Shown: positions 18,498-29,390 of the stretch, piece after piece
Numbering within the stretch: position 1 is the first letter of the stretch
Layout: the number at the start of each line of letters is the position of its first letter
Origin: Curtobacterium sp. ZW137
Lineage (GTDB): Bacteria > Actinomycetota > Actinomycetes > Actinomycetales > Microbacteriaceae
Direction of reading: 5' to 3'
Assembly: GCF_003762905.1 (NCBI RefSeq)
Contig: NZ_RJKS01000005.1
Coordinates: forward strand, 151,999-215,998
DNA length: 64,000 nt
The notes under the pieces: model-generated
Told to the model about the DNA's origin: nothing
The model's input: only the letters and a program-made list of their open reading frames with translations
Database searches by the model: none
Position numbers and translations under genes: made by a program

Positions 18498-20182
18498 CCA
18501 GCACACGTCCTCGTCGCGCGCTCGCCGCAGTCCTCGCCGCCGTGGCGGTCGTGGTGCTCGCCGGGTGCGCCGCCATCCCGACCGGCGGCCCCGTCCGTGA
18601 CGGCCAGAGCCTCAAGGACGAATCGGTCTCCGGCGTCGACTTCCGCCCGAACAGCCCGACGCCCGGCGCCGACCAGGACACGATCCTCCGGCAGTTCATC
18701 GACGCCGCGACCGGTGCGCAGGACAACTACGCGATCGCCCGGGAGTTCCTCAGCGACTCCTTCGCCCAGAAGTGGAACCCCCGTCAGAGCGTCACGATCC
18801 GGCAGGGCAGCGGCGCGGTCGACCGCACCGGCACCCGGGAGCTCACGTACACGCTCACCGCGAGTGCCACGGTGGACGCCGACGGCGAGTACACCCAGGC
18901 CGTCCGCCCGACCTCCTCGACGCTGACCTTCCAGTTCGTGAAGGAAGACGGCGAGTGGCGGATCGCCTACGCGCCCGACGGCGTCATCCTCACGCCGGTG
19001 AGCTTCGAGCAGGTGTTCCAGGCGCACGCGCTGTACTTCTACGACCCGACGTACCGCTACCTCGTGCCCGACGAGCGCTGGTTCCTCGCCCGCTCCTCCA
19101 CGAGCACCCGCATCGCCAGCGCGCTGCTCTCCGGACCGGCCGACTGGTTGAAGGGCGCCGTGGTGTCCTCGTTCCCCGAGGGCACGCAGCTCTCGCTGAA
19201 CGCCGTCACCGTGGACAACGGCAGCGCGCAGGTCGACCTGTCGAGCGACGCGCTCCGGGCGACCACGGTGGACAAGGTCCGGATGCGGGAGCAGCTCGCC
19301 CGGTCCCTGTCGTCCGTCGCGACGATCTCCTCGGTCGAGCTCACCATCGAGGGCGCCAGCTTCTCGGTGCCCGACTCCAGCGGCACCAGCGCCGTCGTCA
19401 ACCCCGACGTCGACCCGCGTCCCCTCGTCGAGGACGACGGCGCCGTCGGCTTCGCCGCCCCGGGCACGGGCGACGTCGCGAAGCTCGGCAGCGGCCTCGG
19501 TGACGCGATCGCGAAGCTCGACCCGACGTCGATCGCGCTGAGCGCGTCCGGTGCCGACGCTGCGGTCGGGGACGCGGACGGCGTCTTCGTGGTCCGCAGC
19601 GGCAAGAAGCCGCTCCGGATCGACGCGCGGGACCACCTCATCGCACCCTCCATCGACGACCAGGGCTTCGTGTGGACGGCACAGTCCACGAACACCCGGG
19701 CGATCACCGCGTACGGCCTCGGCGGCGACCCGCACCAGGTGTCCTCGACGCTGCCGGACGGCGACCTCGTGTCGTTCCAGGTGTCCCGCGACTCCACCCG
19801 GGCGCTCGCGCTCATCGACACCGACGACGGGCCCGCCCTGTACGTGATGGCGATCACCCGGGACTCCGACCGCACACCGACGGCGCTCGGGTCCCCGGTG
19901 CGGCTGCAGGCGGCGTCCGGCACCGCGGTCGGGGCGACGTGGGTGAGCGACCTCGACGTCGCGTCCCTCGGGCAGACCTCGAGCGGTCCGAGCATCGTCC
20001 GCTCCACCATCGGCGGGCAGTCGACGGTGCTGCAGCGGCCGGACGGCCGGGCCACGCAGATCGCCGGCGGCAGCGGGGGCACGCTGCTCCTGCGGACCGC
20101 CGACGGGCAGGTCCTGCAGTCCACGGGCGGAGGCTGGGACCGCACGGGCGTCACGGCGTCCGTGCTCGGCACGCAGCGCTGA
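18494..20182 (+). CDS. lpqB: Lipoprotein LpqB (GerMN and beta-propeller domains)
   Basis: Membrane lipoprotein that modulates MtrAB signalling in actinobacteria. The 562-residue protein has a signal peptide and lipobox VLAGC with the acylated Cys25. A GerMN-type sporulation/germination domain is in the middle (ALLSGPADWLKGAVVSSFPEGTQLSLNAV), followed by a C-terminal beta-propeller rich in repeated strands (about residues 330-560). An internal stretch before the GerMN domain resembles NTF2-like folds of LpqB. Translationally coupled to mtrB by an ATGA overlap, as in the mycobacterial operon. Confidence 0.93.
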   Translation: MTSTRPRRALAAVLAAVAVVVLAGCAAIPTGGPVRDGQSLKDESVSGVDFRPNSPTPGADQDTILRQFIDAATGAQDNYAIAREFLSDSFAQKWNPRQSVTIRQGSGAVDRTGTRELTYTLTASATVDADGEYTQAVRPTSSTLTFQFVKEDGEWRIAYAPDGVILTPVSFEQVFQAHALYFYDPTYRYLVPDERWFLARSSTSTRIASALLSGPADWLKGAVVSSFPEGTQLSLNAVTVDNGSAQVDLSSDALRATTVDKVRMREQLARSLSSVATISSVELTIEGASFSVPDSSGTSAVVNPDVDPRPLVEDDGAVGFAAPGTGDVAKLGSGLGDAIAKLDPTSIALSASGADAAVGDADGVFVVRSGKKPLRIDARDHLIAPSIDDQGFVWTAQSTNTRAITAYGLGGDPHQVSSTLPDGDLVSFQVSRDSTRALALIDTDDGPALYVMAITRDSDRTPTALGSPVRLQAASGTAVGATWVSDLDVASLGQTSSGPSIVRSTIGGQSTVLQRPDGRATQIAGGSGGTLLLRTADGQVLQSTGGGWDRTGVTASVLGTQR

Positions 20183-20277
20183 CCGTCCGCTCCTCCACAG
20201 GAGCACCGGCCGGGAGGCCCGTCCACCGTTCCGCACGATCCGCCCGGCCGGGTGCCTCCCGCGGCGAGGATCGCCCC

Positions 20278-20961
20278 ATGACCACCGCTCCACACCCCTG
20301 GCGCGACGCGTTCCTCGCCGTCGTCGCCCTGTTCCTGCCCGTCTCGTGCCTCGGCTGCGGTGCGCGCGACCGGCCCCTGTGCGACTCCTGCCGCGCCGAC
20401 CTCGCGGAGCGTCCGGGTCGGGTCCGGCTCGTCGGGGGTGTCCGCCTCGACGCGGCCTTCGAGTACGAGGGGCTGGTCCGCACCCTGGTGCTCGAACTGA
20501 AGCTCCGAGGGCGGGTGGACGTCGCGGCGCCGCTCGGGCGGCCGACCGGGGCGCTGGTGCGCCGGGCACTGGCGGACGCTCCGCCGGGCACGCTCGTGCT
20601 CCGGGTGCCGCCGTCACCGCGTGGGCGGCGGCGGCGCGGGTTCGACACCGTGGTGCTGCTCCTCGCTCGCGGGGGTGTCCGCCGGACCGGGCGGCTGCGG
20701 CGGCAGCGTGCTGCCGGGCCGCCCGGCGTCGGACTCCGCGGTGCCCGGCCGCGTGGCGCGGGCCAGAAGGAGCGGACGGCGCTCGAGCGGGTGGACGCCA
20801 CGGTCGGCACGCTCCGGGCGGTCGGGGTCGCCGGGCGTGACGTGGTGCTCGTCGACGACGTCGTCACCACCGGGGTGACCATGGCGGAGGCGGTCCGTGC
20901 CGTCCGCGCCGCCGGTGGCCGGGTCGTGCGCTGCGTCGCGACGGCGAGCGTCGAGTCGTGA
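20278..20961 (+). CDS. ComFC-like phosphoribosyltransferase-fold protein (Rv3242c-like)
   Basis: A 227-residue member of the ComF family, with an N-terminal zinc-finger (CLGC and CDSC, about residues 23-41) and a C-terminal PRTase fold. The PRPP-binding motif VVLVDDVVTTGVTM sits at about 195-208. The second family signature, usually R-x-GFNQ, reads RRRGFDTVV. The family is tied to DNA uptake in competent bacteria; in actinobacteria the role is unknown, but the lpqB-comFC-hpf-secA order is conserved. GAGGAT 6 nt before the ATG is a possible weak -10. Confidence 0.82.
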   Translation: MTTAPHPWRDAFLAVVALFLPVSCLGCGARDRPLCDSCRADLAERPGRVRLVGGVRLDAAFEYEGLVRTLVLELKLRGRVDVAAPLGRPTGALVRRALADAPPGTLVLRVPPSPRGRRRRGFDTVVLLLARGGVRRTGRLRRQRAAGPPGVGLRGARPRGAGQKERTALERVDATVGTLRAVGVAGRDVVLVDDVVTTGVTMAEAVRAVRAAGGRVVRCVATASVES

Positions 20962-21227
20962 CGGTGCGCGGGTGCGCAGGTGTCGGCATGCGCGTGCGCG
21001 GGTGTGGCGTACGCGGGTGCGCGGGCCTGCCGCCTACCAGTGCGCGGCGCGACCCGCCCGGTTGCCTCGTGCGTGAACACCCGGTGTCCTCTGTGCATCC
21101 GGTGGGTGTCCGGCACGACTCACGGCGAACCGGTGACGCGAGTGCCCCGGCGGGTCTAGCGTCGCTGGGACAAGGCGTTGACGATCGCCGGATGGAGGCG
21201 ACGCGCCGAGTCTGGATGGGAGCCGCC
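20962..21227. other. Gene-free gap before hpf
   Basis: The first 80 bases are repeated GCGCGGGTGYGC-like units without coding character. A TAGCGT hexamer at about 21158-21163 may be the -10 for hpf, leaving a leader of about 60 nt. Confidence 0.45.
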
Positions 21228-21926
21228 ATGGACGTGACGATCACGGGCCGGAACGTCGGGATCACCGACCGATTCCGCACCTACGTCGAACAGAAGTCCG
21301 ACAAGATCGACGTGCTCGCCGACCGCGCCCTCGCGTTCGAGGTGCGCATCAGTCGCCACAACGAGAAGAGCGGCAGCAACCAGGGCGAGGACCGGGTCGA
21401 ACTGACGCTGATCGGTCCCGGGCCGCTCGTCCGAGCGGAGTCCGCGGCGTCGGACAAGTACGCCGCGTTCGACCTGGCGTTCGCTCGGATCATGGAGCGG
21501 CTGCGCCGAGCGCGCGACCGCAGGAAGGTGCACCGTGGGCGTCACCGCCCGACCTCGGTGGCCGAAGCCGCGGGGACGGCCTTCGACGGCATGGACGTCA
21601 CCCCGGCCGACGGCAAGCTCATCGACGACGTCGCCACCGGTGCCGTCACGGTCGTCGACGAGGAACCGCACGAGGAAGAGGACGAGGTCTACTCGCCCGT
21701 CGTGATCCGGGAGAAGGTGTTCGAGGCAGCGCCGATGACCGTCGACGACGCGCTCTACTTCATGGAACTCGTCGGACACGACTTCTACCTCTTCGTCGAC
21801 GCCGAGACCCACCGACCGAGCGTGGTCTACCGCCGGAAGGGCTGGGACTACGGCGTCATCGGGCTCGACGGCACCGCTGCCGCCGACTCCGACACCGCTC
21901 AGGAACCGGCCGCGGCGCTCGCCTGA
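21228..21926 (+). CDS. hpf: Long-form ribosome hibernation promoting factor
   Basis: Binds the 30S decoding region and dimerises ribosomes into inactive 100S particles during stationary phase or stress. The 232-residue protein has the N-terminal S30AE domain (MDVTITGRNVGITDRFRTYV; basic helix RLRRARDRRKVHRGRHR near residues 93-109). A disordered acidic linker (EEPHEEEDEVY) follows. The C-terminal dimerisation domain includes SPVVIREKVFEAAPMTVDDA and HDFYLFVDAE. Start at 21228 is favoured by TGGGAG 5 nt upstream and by the usual N-terminal strand; in-frame upstream ATGs would add residues without homology. Confidence 0.93.
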   Translation: MDVTITGRNVGITDRFRTYVEQKSDKIDVLADRALAFEVRISRHNEKSGSNQGEDRVELTLIGPGPLVRAESAASDKYAAFDLAFARIMERLRRARDRRKVHRGRHRPTSVAEAAGTAFDGMDVTPADGKLIDDVATGAVTVVDEEPHEEEDEVYSPVVIREKVFEAAPMTVDDALYFMELVGHDFYLFVDAETHRPSVVYRRKGWDYGVIGLDGTAAADSDTAQEPAAALA

Positions 21927-22027
21927 GCGTCCGGGACCACCCGAACCGGGGGTGCGCGGTCCGTTCGCGGGCCGCGCACACCCGTGTCCGGGGCCGGTGT
22001 TCACAGCCCAAGGTTCGACCGGGTTGC

Positions 22028-22033
22028 TAGCAT
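22028..22033 (+). promoter_or_regulatory. Candidate -10 TAGCAT of secA
   Basis: TAGCAT in the 160-bp gap before secA, predicting a leader of about 45 nt that includes the AAGGAG ribosome binding site. Confidence 0.35.
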
Positions 22034-22085
22034 GACTGGCTGATCGGACGCGCCGACCGCGCGCGACGACCTGTAAGGAGTTCAC

Positions 22086-24866
<2,781 letters not shown>

Positions 24867-24882
24867 CGCGACAACGCTCCTG

Positions 24883-24922
24883 ACGGGAGGCCCGGTGCCG
24901 GCTGGCACCGGGCCTCCCGTCC
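24883..24922. terminator. Palindromic repeat family B, copy 1 (after secA)
   Basis: Perfect 18-bp stem with a GGCT loop; arm core GGAGGCCCGGTGCC. It lies between the secA stop and the convergent Rv3235-like gene. Strong hairpin without a T-tract; probably a bidirectional terminator. Confidence 0.75.
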
Positions 24923-24971
24923 GTGCGCCCCGCGCCCCACGCCCCGATCGGAACGAGCCGAGCCCGACGCG

Positions 24972-25484
24972 TCAGAGCATGCCGATGGCCGTCGCGCGCC
25001 ACCGGCCGGCTCGCTCCTCGAGCCGGATGGCGACGGCGCGCGCATGCGAGCGGGTGTGCACGACGACGCTCACCTCGGCGACACCGTCCACCGGGCGGCA
25101 GACCAGCACGCTCCCGACGCGGATCGACGGCCGTCGGTTGCGACGCCGGGCGACCGAGCGGGCCCGCGCGGCGAACGCTGCCCGTTGCTGCAGGTGGCGC
25201 TGCACGTCCTCGGTGATCCACCGGGCGATGCTGTCGACCTCCCGCGCACCGGAGAGGATCTCCGCGACGCACAGGGCGAGTGCCCGCGCGGTCTCCGCGG
25301 GATCGGGGAGGACGTCCTCGGCCGTGGAGGCCCCGTCGGCGCTCGGTGGGTCCTGCGCGCTCGACAGGTCCTGCGCGCTCGACAGCCGTTCCGTGGCGGC
25401 GACCACCGCCGACCCGACGGCCGTCTGCTCCGGCTGCGTGGACCCGCCCGCATCGTCCTCGATCCGCTGTGCTTCCCGCGCCAC
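24972..25484 (-). CDS. Rv3235-family protein (DUF6459)
   Basis: A 170-residue cytosolic protein. The C-terminal half matches the Rv3235 family found beside secA in actinobacteria: ETARALALCVAEILSGAREVDSIARWI then IRVGSVLVCRPVDGVAEVSVVV and a final GRWRATAIGML. The N-terminal half is a low-complexity acidic region with a duplicated phrase (RLSSAQDLSSAQD), a 15-bp near-repeat. The GTG at 25484 is chosen because AAAGGGG lies 5 nt upstream; the longer frame would run into the pdtaS promoter. Function unknown. Confidence 0.75.
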   Translation of the reverse strand: MAREAQRIEDDAGGSTQPEQTAVGSAVVAATERLSSAQDLSSAQDPPSADGASTAEDVLPDPAETARALALCVAEILSGAREVDSIARWITEDVQRHLQQRAAFAARARSVARRRNRRPSIRVGSVLVCRPVDGVAEVSVVVHTRSHARAVAIRLEERAGRWRATAIGML

Positions 25485-25552
25485 CCCGGCCCCTTTCGTT
25501 GGTGGGCTGAGCGTAAGGCGTATGCAACATGAGAAATTCCGAAGCTCGATGC

Positions 25553-25579
25553 CTGTGGACGGAGCAGATCTGTCCACAG
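25553..25579. promoter_or_regulatory. Inverted repeat upstream of pdtaS
   Basis: CTGTGGAC and GTCCACAG separated by 11 bp, ending 12 bp before the pdtaS -10. Its location matches an operator or a -35-overlapping site. The halves resemble DnaA-box cores, but a single pair is not an origin. Confidence 0.4.
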
Positions 25580-25590
25580 TCCGTCGCACC

Positions 25591-25596
25591 TAGACT
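25591..25596 (+). promoter_or_regulatory. -10 hexamer TAGACT of pdtaS
   Basis: TAGACT, 6 nt before the GTG start; leaderless geometry. Confidence 0.55.
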
Positions 25597-25602
25597 GGGC
25601 CG

Positions 25603-27102
25603 GTGTCGACCCTCAGTGATCTCGTCCTCGCACAAGGCCGATCCTCCGAAGCAGACGTGGAGTGGCTCCACCTGCTCGTGGGGGACTGGCAGCTCCTCTC
25701 GGACCTGTCCTTCGCGGACATGGTCCTGTGGGTGCCGACCGCCGAGGACGGCTCGTTCGTGGCCGTCGCGCACGCCCGACCGTCGTCCGCGGCGACGCTG
25801 TTCTACCGCGACATCGTCGGCCAGGAGATCCGCGAGGAATGGCGCGAGCAGGTCACCGAGAGCTTCGCTGGCTCGAAGGTCGTCGACTCCGCCGAGCCGG
25901 ACTGGTACGAGGACACCCCGACCCGCGTCCGCGCGATCCCGGTGCTGCGCCGCCTGAGCCCGAAGAGCAAGCAGACGACCGACCGTCCCATCGCGGTCGT
26001 CACGCGGCACTCCAACCAGGACGAGATGCGCACGCCGAGCCGCCAGGAGCTCAACTTCACCGCGAGTGCGAACGACCTGTTCGGCATGATCGCGACCGGC
26101 GACTTCCCGGACCTCGGCGCGCCGGCCGGACCCCGTCGTGGCGCGCCGCGTGCCAGCGACGGTTTGCTCCGCCTCGACACGAACGGCATCGTCACGTTCG
26201 CGAGCCCGAACGGCCTCAGCGCCTTCAACCGGATGGGCTTCGAGGGCGAACTCGAGCGGAAGTCCCTCGCCGAGGTGACGACCGAGCTCCTCGGGCAGCA
26301 GCTCGACGTCGACGAGTCCCTGCCCCTCGTGGTCACCGGCCGTGCCCCGTGGCGAGCCGACATCGAGTCGAAGGGTGTCACCGTGACGCTCCGCTCGATC
26401 CCGCTGCGCGACCACGGTGAGCGCATCGGCGCCGTCGTGCTCTGCCGCGACGTCACCGAGATGCGGCACCAGGAGCGCGAGCTCATCACCAAGGACGCCA
26501 CCATCCGGGAGATCCACCACCGGGTGAAGAACAACCTGCAGACCGTCGCGTCCCTGCTCCGCATCCAGGCGCGCCGGACCCACTCGGACGAAGCACGGAC
26601 GTCACTGCAGAACGCGATGCGCCGCGTCGCCGCCATCGCCGTCGTGCACGACACCCTGTCGACGGGCCTCAGCCAGAACGTCGACTTCGACGAGGTCTTC
26701 GACTCCGTCCTGAAGCTCGTCACCGAGGTCGCCGCCTCCCACAACACCACGGTCCACCCGAAGAAGACGGGGGAGTTCGGGGTGCTCCCGTCGGAGGCCG
26801 CGACGCCGCTCGCGCTCGGGCTCACCGAACTCGTCACGAACGCGGTGGAGCACGGGCTCGACGGCCGCGACGGCGAGGTCGAGATCGTCGCCCGCCGCTC
26901 CGACGACCACCTGTCGATCCAGGTGCGGGACAACGGCGTCGGGCTGCCGGAAGGCAAGGTCGGCTCGGGCCTCGGCACGCAGATCGTCCGCACGCTCATC
27001 CAGGGCGAGCTCGGCGGCACGATCGACTGGCACACGCTGACCGGCAGCGGCACCGAGGTCACCATCTCGATCCCGTTCCGCTGGGAGACCGCGGCCGCGT
27101 AG
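25603..27102 (+). CDS. pdtaS: Sensor histidine kinase PdtaS (GAF-PAS-HisKA_2)
   Basis: Cytosolic kinase that in mycobacteria phosphorylates the ANTAR-type antiterminator PdtaR. The 499-residue protein has an N-terminal GAF-like region (about 1-150, beginning LSDLVLAQGRSSEADVEWLH), a PAS domain (about 180-290, DGLLRLDTNGIVTFASPNGL), and the HisKA_2 motif IREIHHRVKNNLQTVASLL with His near 305. The HATPase domain has LTELVTNAVEHG and GSGLGTQIV. No membrane segments. The partner regulator is not in this window. The gene is convergent with whiB1 with 560 bp between, as the mycobacterial pair lies close. Confidence 0.9.
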   Translation: MSTLSDLVLAQGRSSEADVEWLHLLVGDWQLLSDLSFADMVLWVPTAEDGSFVAVAHARPSSAATLFYRDIVGQEIREEWREQVTESFAGSKVVDSAEPDWYEDTPTRVRAIPVLRRLSPKSKQTTDRPIAVVTRHSNQDEMRTPSRQELNFTASANDLFGMIATGDFPDLGAPAGPRRGAPRASDGLLRLDTNGIVTFASPNGLSAFNRMGFEGELERKSLAEVTTELLGQQLDVDESLPLVVTGRAPWRADIESKGVTVTLRSIPLRDHGERIGAVVLCRDVTEMRHQERELITKDATIREIHHRVKNNLQTVASLLRIQARRTHSDEARTSLQNAMRRVAAIAVVHDTLSTGLSQNVDFDEVFDSVLKLVTEVAASHNTTVHPKKTGEFGVLPSEAATPLALGLTELVTNAVEHGLDGRDGEVEIVARRSDDHLSIQVRDNGVGLPEGKVGSGLGTQIVRTLIQGELGGTIDWHTLTGSGTEVTISIPFRWETAAA

Positions 27103-27183
27103 CGGCGCCGCGGGGCGCGCGGCGCGCGGCGCTGGCGCGGGGCGCGGGGCGCGCGGCGCGCGGCGCTGGCGCCGGGCGGCGGC

Positions 27184-27243
27184 GCACAACCGAAAGCAGC
27201 CCGAACCACGGAATTCCGTGGTTCGGGCTGCTTTCAGTTGTGC
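27184..27243. repeat. Palindromic repeat family A, copy 2
   Basis: A 60-bp loopless palindrome centred on GGAATTCC with a single mismatched pair. Arm core AAGCAGCCCGAACCACG, outer end GCACAACC. Lies 3' of pdtaS. Confidence 0.88.
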
Positions 27244-27404
27244 AAAGGCACCGCACCGCACCGCACCGCACCGCGCGGTGCGCTGTCGCATCGCGCGTCG
27301 GCGCGAGTGGTGTCCGTCGCGCGGAGCGTGCGCGGGGACGCGCCCGCGCGTGGACGTCGCGCCCCGGTGCGTGGGGGCGCGGCGTTCGTAGTGGGGTGCA
27401 ACCC

Positions 27405-27461
27405 GACCGCCTGGAGGCTCGGCGCGCGCCCGGCGGGCTGGCACCGGTCCTCCAGGCGGTC
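27405..27461. repeat. Inverted repeat GACCGCCTGGAGG with 31-bp spacer
   Basis: Perfect 13-bp arms (27405-27417 and 27449-27461) around a GC-rich spacer, located between family-A copies 2 and 3. Possibly a terminator stem. Confidence 0.7.
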
Positions 27462-27472
27462 GCGGTGACCCC

Positions 27473-27532
27473 GCACAACCGAACGCAGCCCGAACCACGG
27501 GATCGTGTGGTTCGGGCTGCTTTTGGTTGTGC
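27473..27532. repeat. Palindromic repeat family A, copy 3
   Basis: Two 26-bp arms with an 8-bp centre and three mismatches, all in the segment between the GCACAACC end and the GCAGCCCGAACCAC core. On the minus strand it follows whiB1. Confidence 0.85.
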
Positions 27533-27662
27533 GAAGGCGCCGCACCGCCCGGCGGCGAGGAGCGCACGCCGCGCCCACCGCCCGCCGCGGCGCGCCGCGC
27601 ACGACGACGCCCGCCGCGCCCCGAAGGGCCCGGCGGGCGTCGTCGTCAGTACTGCTGCTGCG

Positions 27663-27911
27663 TCAGGAGGCGCGGCGAGCCCGAGCGGCGCGGCGCTTGA
27701 GCGCGCGACGCTCGTCCTCGCTGAGACCGCCCCAGACGCCCGAGTCCTGGTTGTTCTCGAGGGCGTACTGCAGGCACATCTCGGTCACGGTGCACCGTGC
27801 GCACACCGACTTCGCCTTCTCGATCTGGTCCACGGCCGGCCCGGTGTTCCCAACGGGGAAGAAGAGCTCGGGGTCCGCGGTGAGGCAGGCAGCCTTGTCA
27901 CGCCAATCCAT
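27663..27911 (-). CDS. whiB1: WhiB1 iron-sulfur regulator
   Basis: An 82-residue WhiB-like protein. The cluster cysteines are Cys9, Cys37, Cys40 and Cys46, at the positions of mycobacterial WhiB1, which is essential and NO-sensitive and binds the primary sigma factor. DWRDKAACLTADPELFFPVG is the family's N-terminus, GVWGGLSEDERR the turn motif, and KRRAARARRAS the basic tail. Start is fixed by AAGGAG 9 nt upstream; the frame extends further back without homology. Next to pdtaS as in M. tuberculosis. Confidence 0.95.
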   Translation of the reverse strand: MDWRDKAACLTADPELFFPVGNTGPAVDQIEKAKSVCARCTVTEMCLQYALENNQDSGVWGGLSEDERRALKRRAARARRAS

Positions 27912-28176
27912 GTGGTGGTGCTCCTTGATGTCGATGCTCGAACGGCAGGCCGGGGCCGTGGTTCGGGGCTCGAGGACTCTGCACATGATCATGTGACGTA
28001 CGGGGGGATCCTGTGGGGAGGAGAAACCGTGCGGGGAGAGTCCGACGCCCGCGAACGCTCGGGAGAAGAGCGTCGAACCACGGGAGACGCACACCACATC
28101 GTGCCGTCCAAACGACCTCGAACATCGTTCCATACTGGTATGGCCAAATCAAGGGTTGCAATCCTGGAGGATCACT
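27912..28176. other. Divergent intergenic region, whiB1 / small membrane protein
   Basis: 265 bp with two dyads: CACATGATCATGTG (27982-27995) on the whiB1 side and CCATAC-TG-GTATGG (28130-28143) about 34 bp before the rightward gene. Both are perfect and sit at promoter-like distances. No clear -35/-10 pair could be assigned. Confidence 0.45.
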
Positions 28177-28599
28177 GTGTCTGAGCCCACCTCGAACTCA
28201 CCCGAGGCCCCCGAACCGAGGTCTCGGGCCATGCTCGGGCTGCTCGTGGTCCTCGCGCTGGAGTTCCTCGCGCTCGTGGTCACGACCGTCGCACTCATCG
28301 TGGAGCTGCTCGTGTCGCCGGCGTCGAGCGTCGCGTCCGGCATCGCCCTCGTGGTCCTGACCGCCATCGCGGCGCTGTGGCTCGGGTCGATGCTCGTCGG
28401 CCTCTGGCGTGGCCGCTCCTGGGTGCGCAGCGGGATCATCGTCTGGCAGGTACTGCAGGGAGCCCTGGCGATCGGTGCGTTCCAGGGGGTCTTCCGCGTC
28501 CCGGCCGTCGGGTGGGCGCTGCTCCTGCCGGCGCTCGTCGCCATCACGCTCGTGCTCTCGAAGTCGGTGACGACCGCCCTGGCGCGTCGCGTCGAGTAG
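28177..28599 (+). CDS. Small four-helix membrane protein, unknown
   Basis: A 140-residue protein: a polar 25-residue N-terminus, then four hydrophobic segments (about 27-52, 56-82, 92-110 and 115-133). It resembles the general layout of small actinobacterial integral membrane proteins of unknown role. The GTG at 28177 has GGAGG 6 nt upstream, which decides the start over an upstream TTG. It ends 8 bp before a 58-bp perfect palindrome. Confidence 0.65.
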   Translation: MSEPTSNSPEAPEPRSRAMLGLLVVLALEFLALVVTTVALIVELLVSPASSVASGIALVVLTAIAALWLGSMLVGLWRGRSWVRSGIIVWQVLQGALAIGAFQGVFRVPAVGWALLLPALVAITLVLSKSVTTALARRVE

Positions 28600-28606
28600 G
28601 TCGTCA

Positions 28607-28664
28607 CCACAGACGGACGGGAGGCCCGGTGCCAGCTGGCACCGGGCCTCCCGTCCGTCTGTGG
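28607..28664. terminator. Palindromic repeat family B, copy 2: perfect 58-bp palindrome
   Basis: Every base pairs with its partner about the centre 28635/28636 with no loop. The inner part is GGTGCCAG/CTGGCACC and the outer end CCACAG/CTGTGG. It separates two converging genes and probably acts as a bidirectional terminator. Confidence 0.8.
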
Positions 28665-28671
28665 GCCGGGT

Positions 28672-29142
28672 TCAGACCAGGCCGAGCTTCTTCCGCAGGC
28701 TGGCCACGTGCCCGGTGGCCTTGACGTTGTAGAGCGGCAGCTGCACGGAGCCGTCCTCGGCGACGACGATCGTCGACCGGATCGTGCCGGTGACGATCTT
28801 GCCGTAGTTGTTCTTCTCACCCCAGGCACCGTAGGCCTTGTGCACTGCCAGGTCCGGGTCGCTCAGCAGCGGGAAGGTCAGGGCCTGCTCGTGCTGGAAC
28901 TCCTTGAGCGCCGGCAGCTCGTCCTTCGACACGCCGAGGACCTCGTACCCGGCGGCCTGGAGCGAGGACATGTTGTCGCGGAAGTCGCACGCCTCGGTGG
29001 TGCAGCCCGGGGTCGACGCGGCGGGGTAGAAGTACACGATGACCTTGCGTCCCCGCAGGGATCCGAGGGTGTGCTCCACCCCGTCCTGGTCCTGCAGGGT
29101 GAAGTCTGGGGCGGTGTCGCCGGCGGCGAGGCGGTCGGTCAT
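28672..29142 (-). CDS. bcp: Thiol peroxidase of the Bcp/PrxQ family
   Basis: Reduces hydrogen and alkyl peroxides with thioredoxin as electron donor. The 156-residue protein has the peroxidatic motif STPGCTTEACDFRD with Cys47 and a resolving-type Cys52, the atypical 2-Cys arrangement of PrxQ. APDFTLQDQDG and IVYFYPAA are also family hallmarks. Start is at the ATG with AGGAG 4 nt upstream. Convergent with the small membrane protein. Confidence 0.93.
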   Translation of the reverse strand: MTDRLAAGDTAPDFTLQDQDGVEHTLGSLRGRKVIVYFYPAASTPGCTTEACDFRDNMSSLQAAGYEVLGVSKDELPALKEFQHEQALTFPLLSDPDLAVHKAYGAWGEKNNYGKIVTGTIRSTIVVAEDGSVQLPLYNVKATGHVASLRKKLGLV

Positions 29143-29197
29143 GGGGCTCCTGTTCGGTCGGTGCCCGGCGGTGGTCACGGGCACGCGGATCCCATGC

Positions 29198-29203
29198 TAT
29201 TGT
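29198..29203 (+). promoter_or_regulatory. Candidate extended -10 of tRNA-Lys
   Basis: TGCTATTGT, an extended -10-like element (hexamer TATTGT) about 53 bp before the mature tRNA 5' end. No good -35. Confidence 0.35.
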
Positions 29204-29255
29204 TGATTCCCGTTGCGGCACACAAGCCAAGACAAGCTCCGGGTGACCGGTGCAT

Positions 29256-29331
<76 letters not shown>

Positions 29332-29337
29332 CGATCC

Positions 29338-29361
29338 GAACCCCTGCTCCGGCAGGGGTTC
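29338..29361 (+). terminator. Terminator after tRNA-Lys
   Basis: Perfect 10-bp stem GAACCCCTGC with its complement, loop TCCG, seven bases after the tRNA. It ends 30 bp before the EspR-like gene. Confidence 0.7.
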
Positions 29362-29390
29362 TCGTGTATCCGGAGGGGGATCGGGGAACG

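Larger units (their letters stand above)
27103..27662. other. Gene-free repeat-rich gap between pdtaS and whiB1
   Basis: Some 560 bases with no supportable gene. It contains two family-A palindromes, a 13-bp-arm inverted repeat between them, GGCGCGCGGCGC-type low complexity at both ends, and a CACCG-type pentamer run near 27247-27275. Both flanking genes converge on it. Confidence 0.65.

Noticed and set aside
25553..25579. Replication origin signal
   Set aside because: Only one pair of DnaA-box-like halves, no AT-rich region and no dnaA/dnaN genes nearby.
27982..27995. Canonical CRP site upstream of whiB1
   Set aside because: CACATGATCATGTG has the half-sites in the opposite order to TGTGA-N6-TCACA, so a CRP assignment is not supported.
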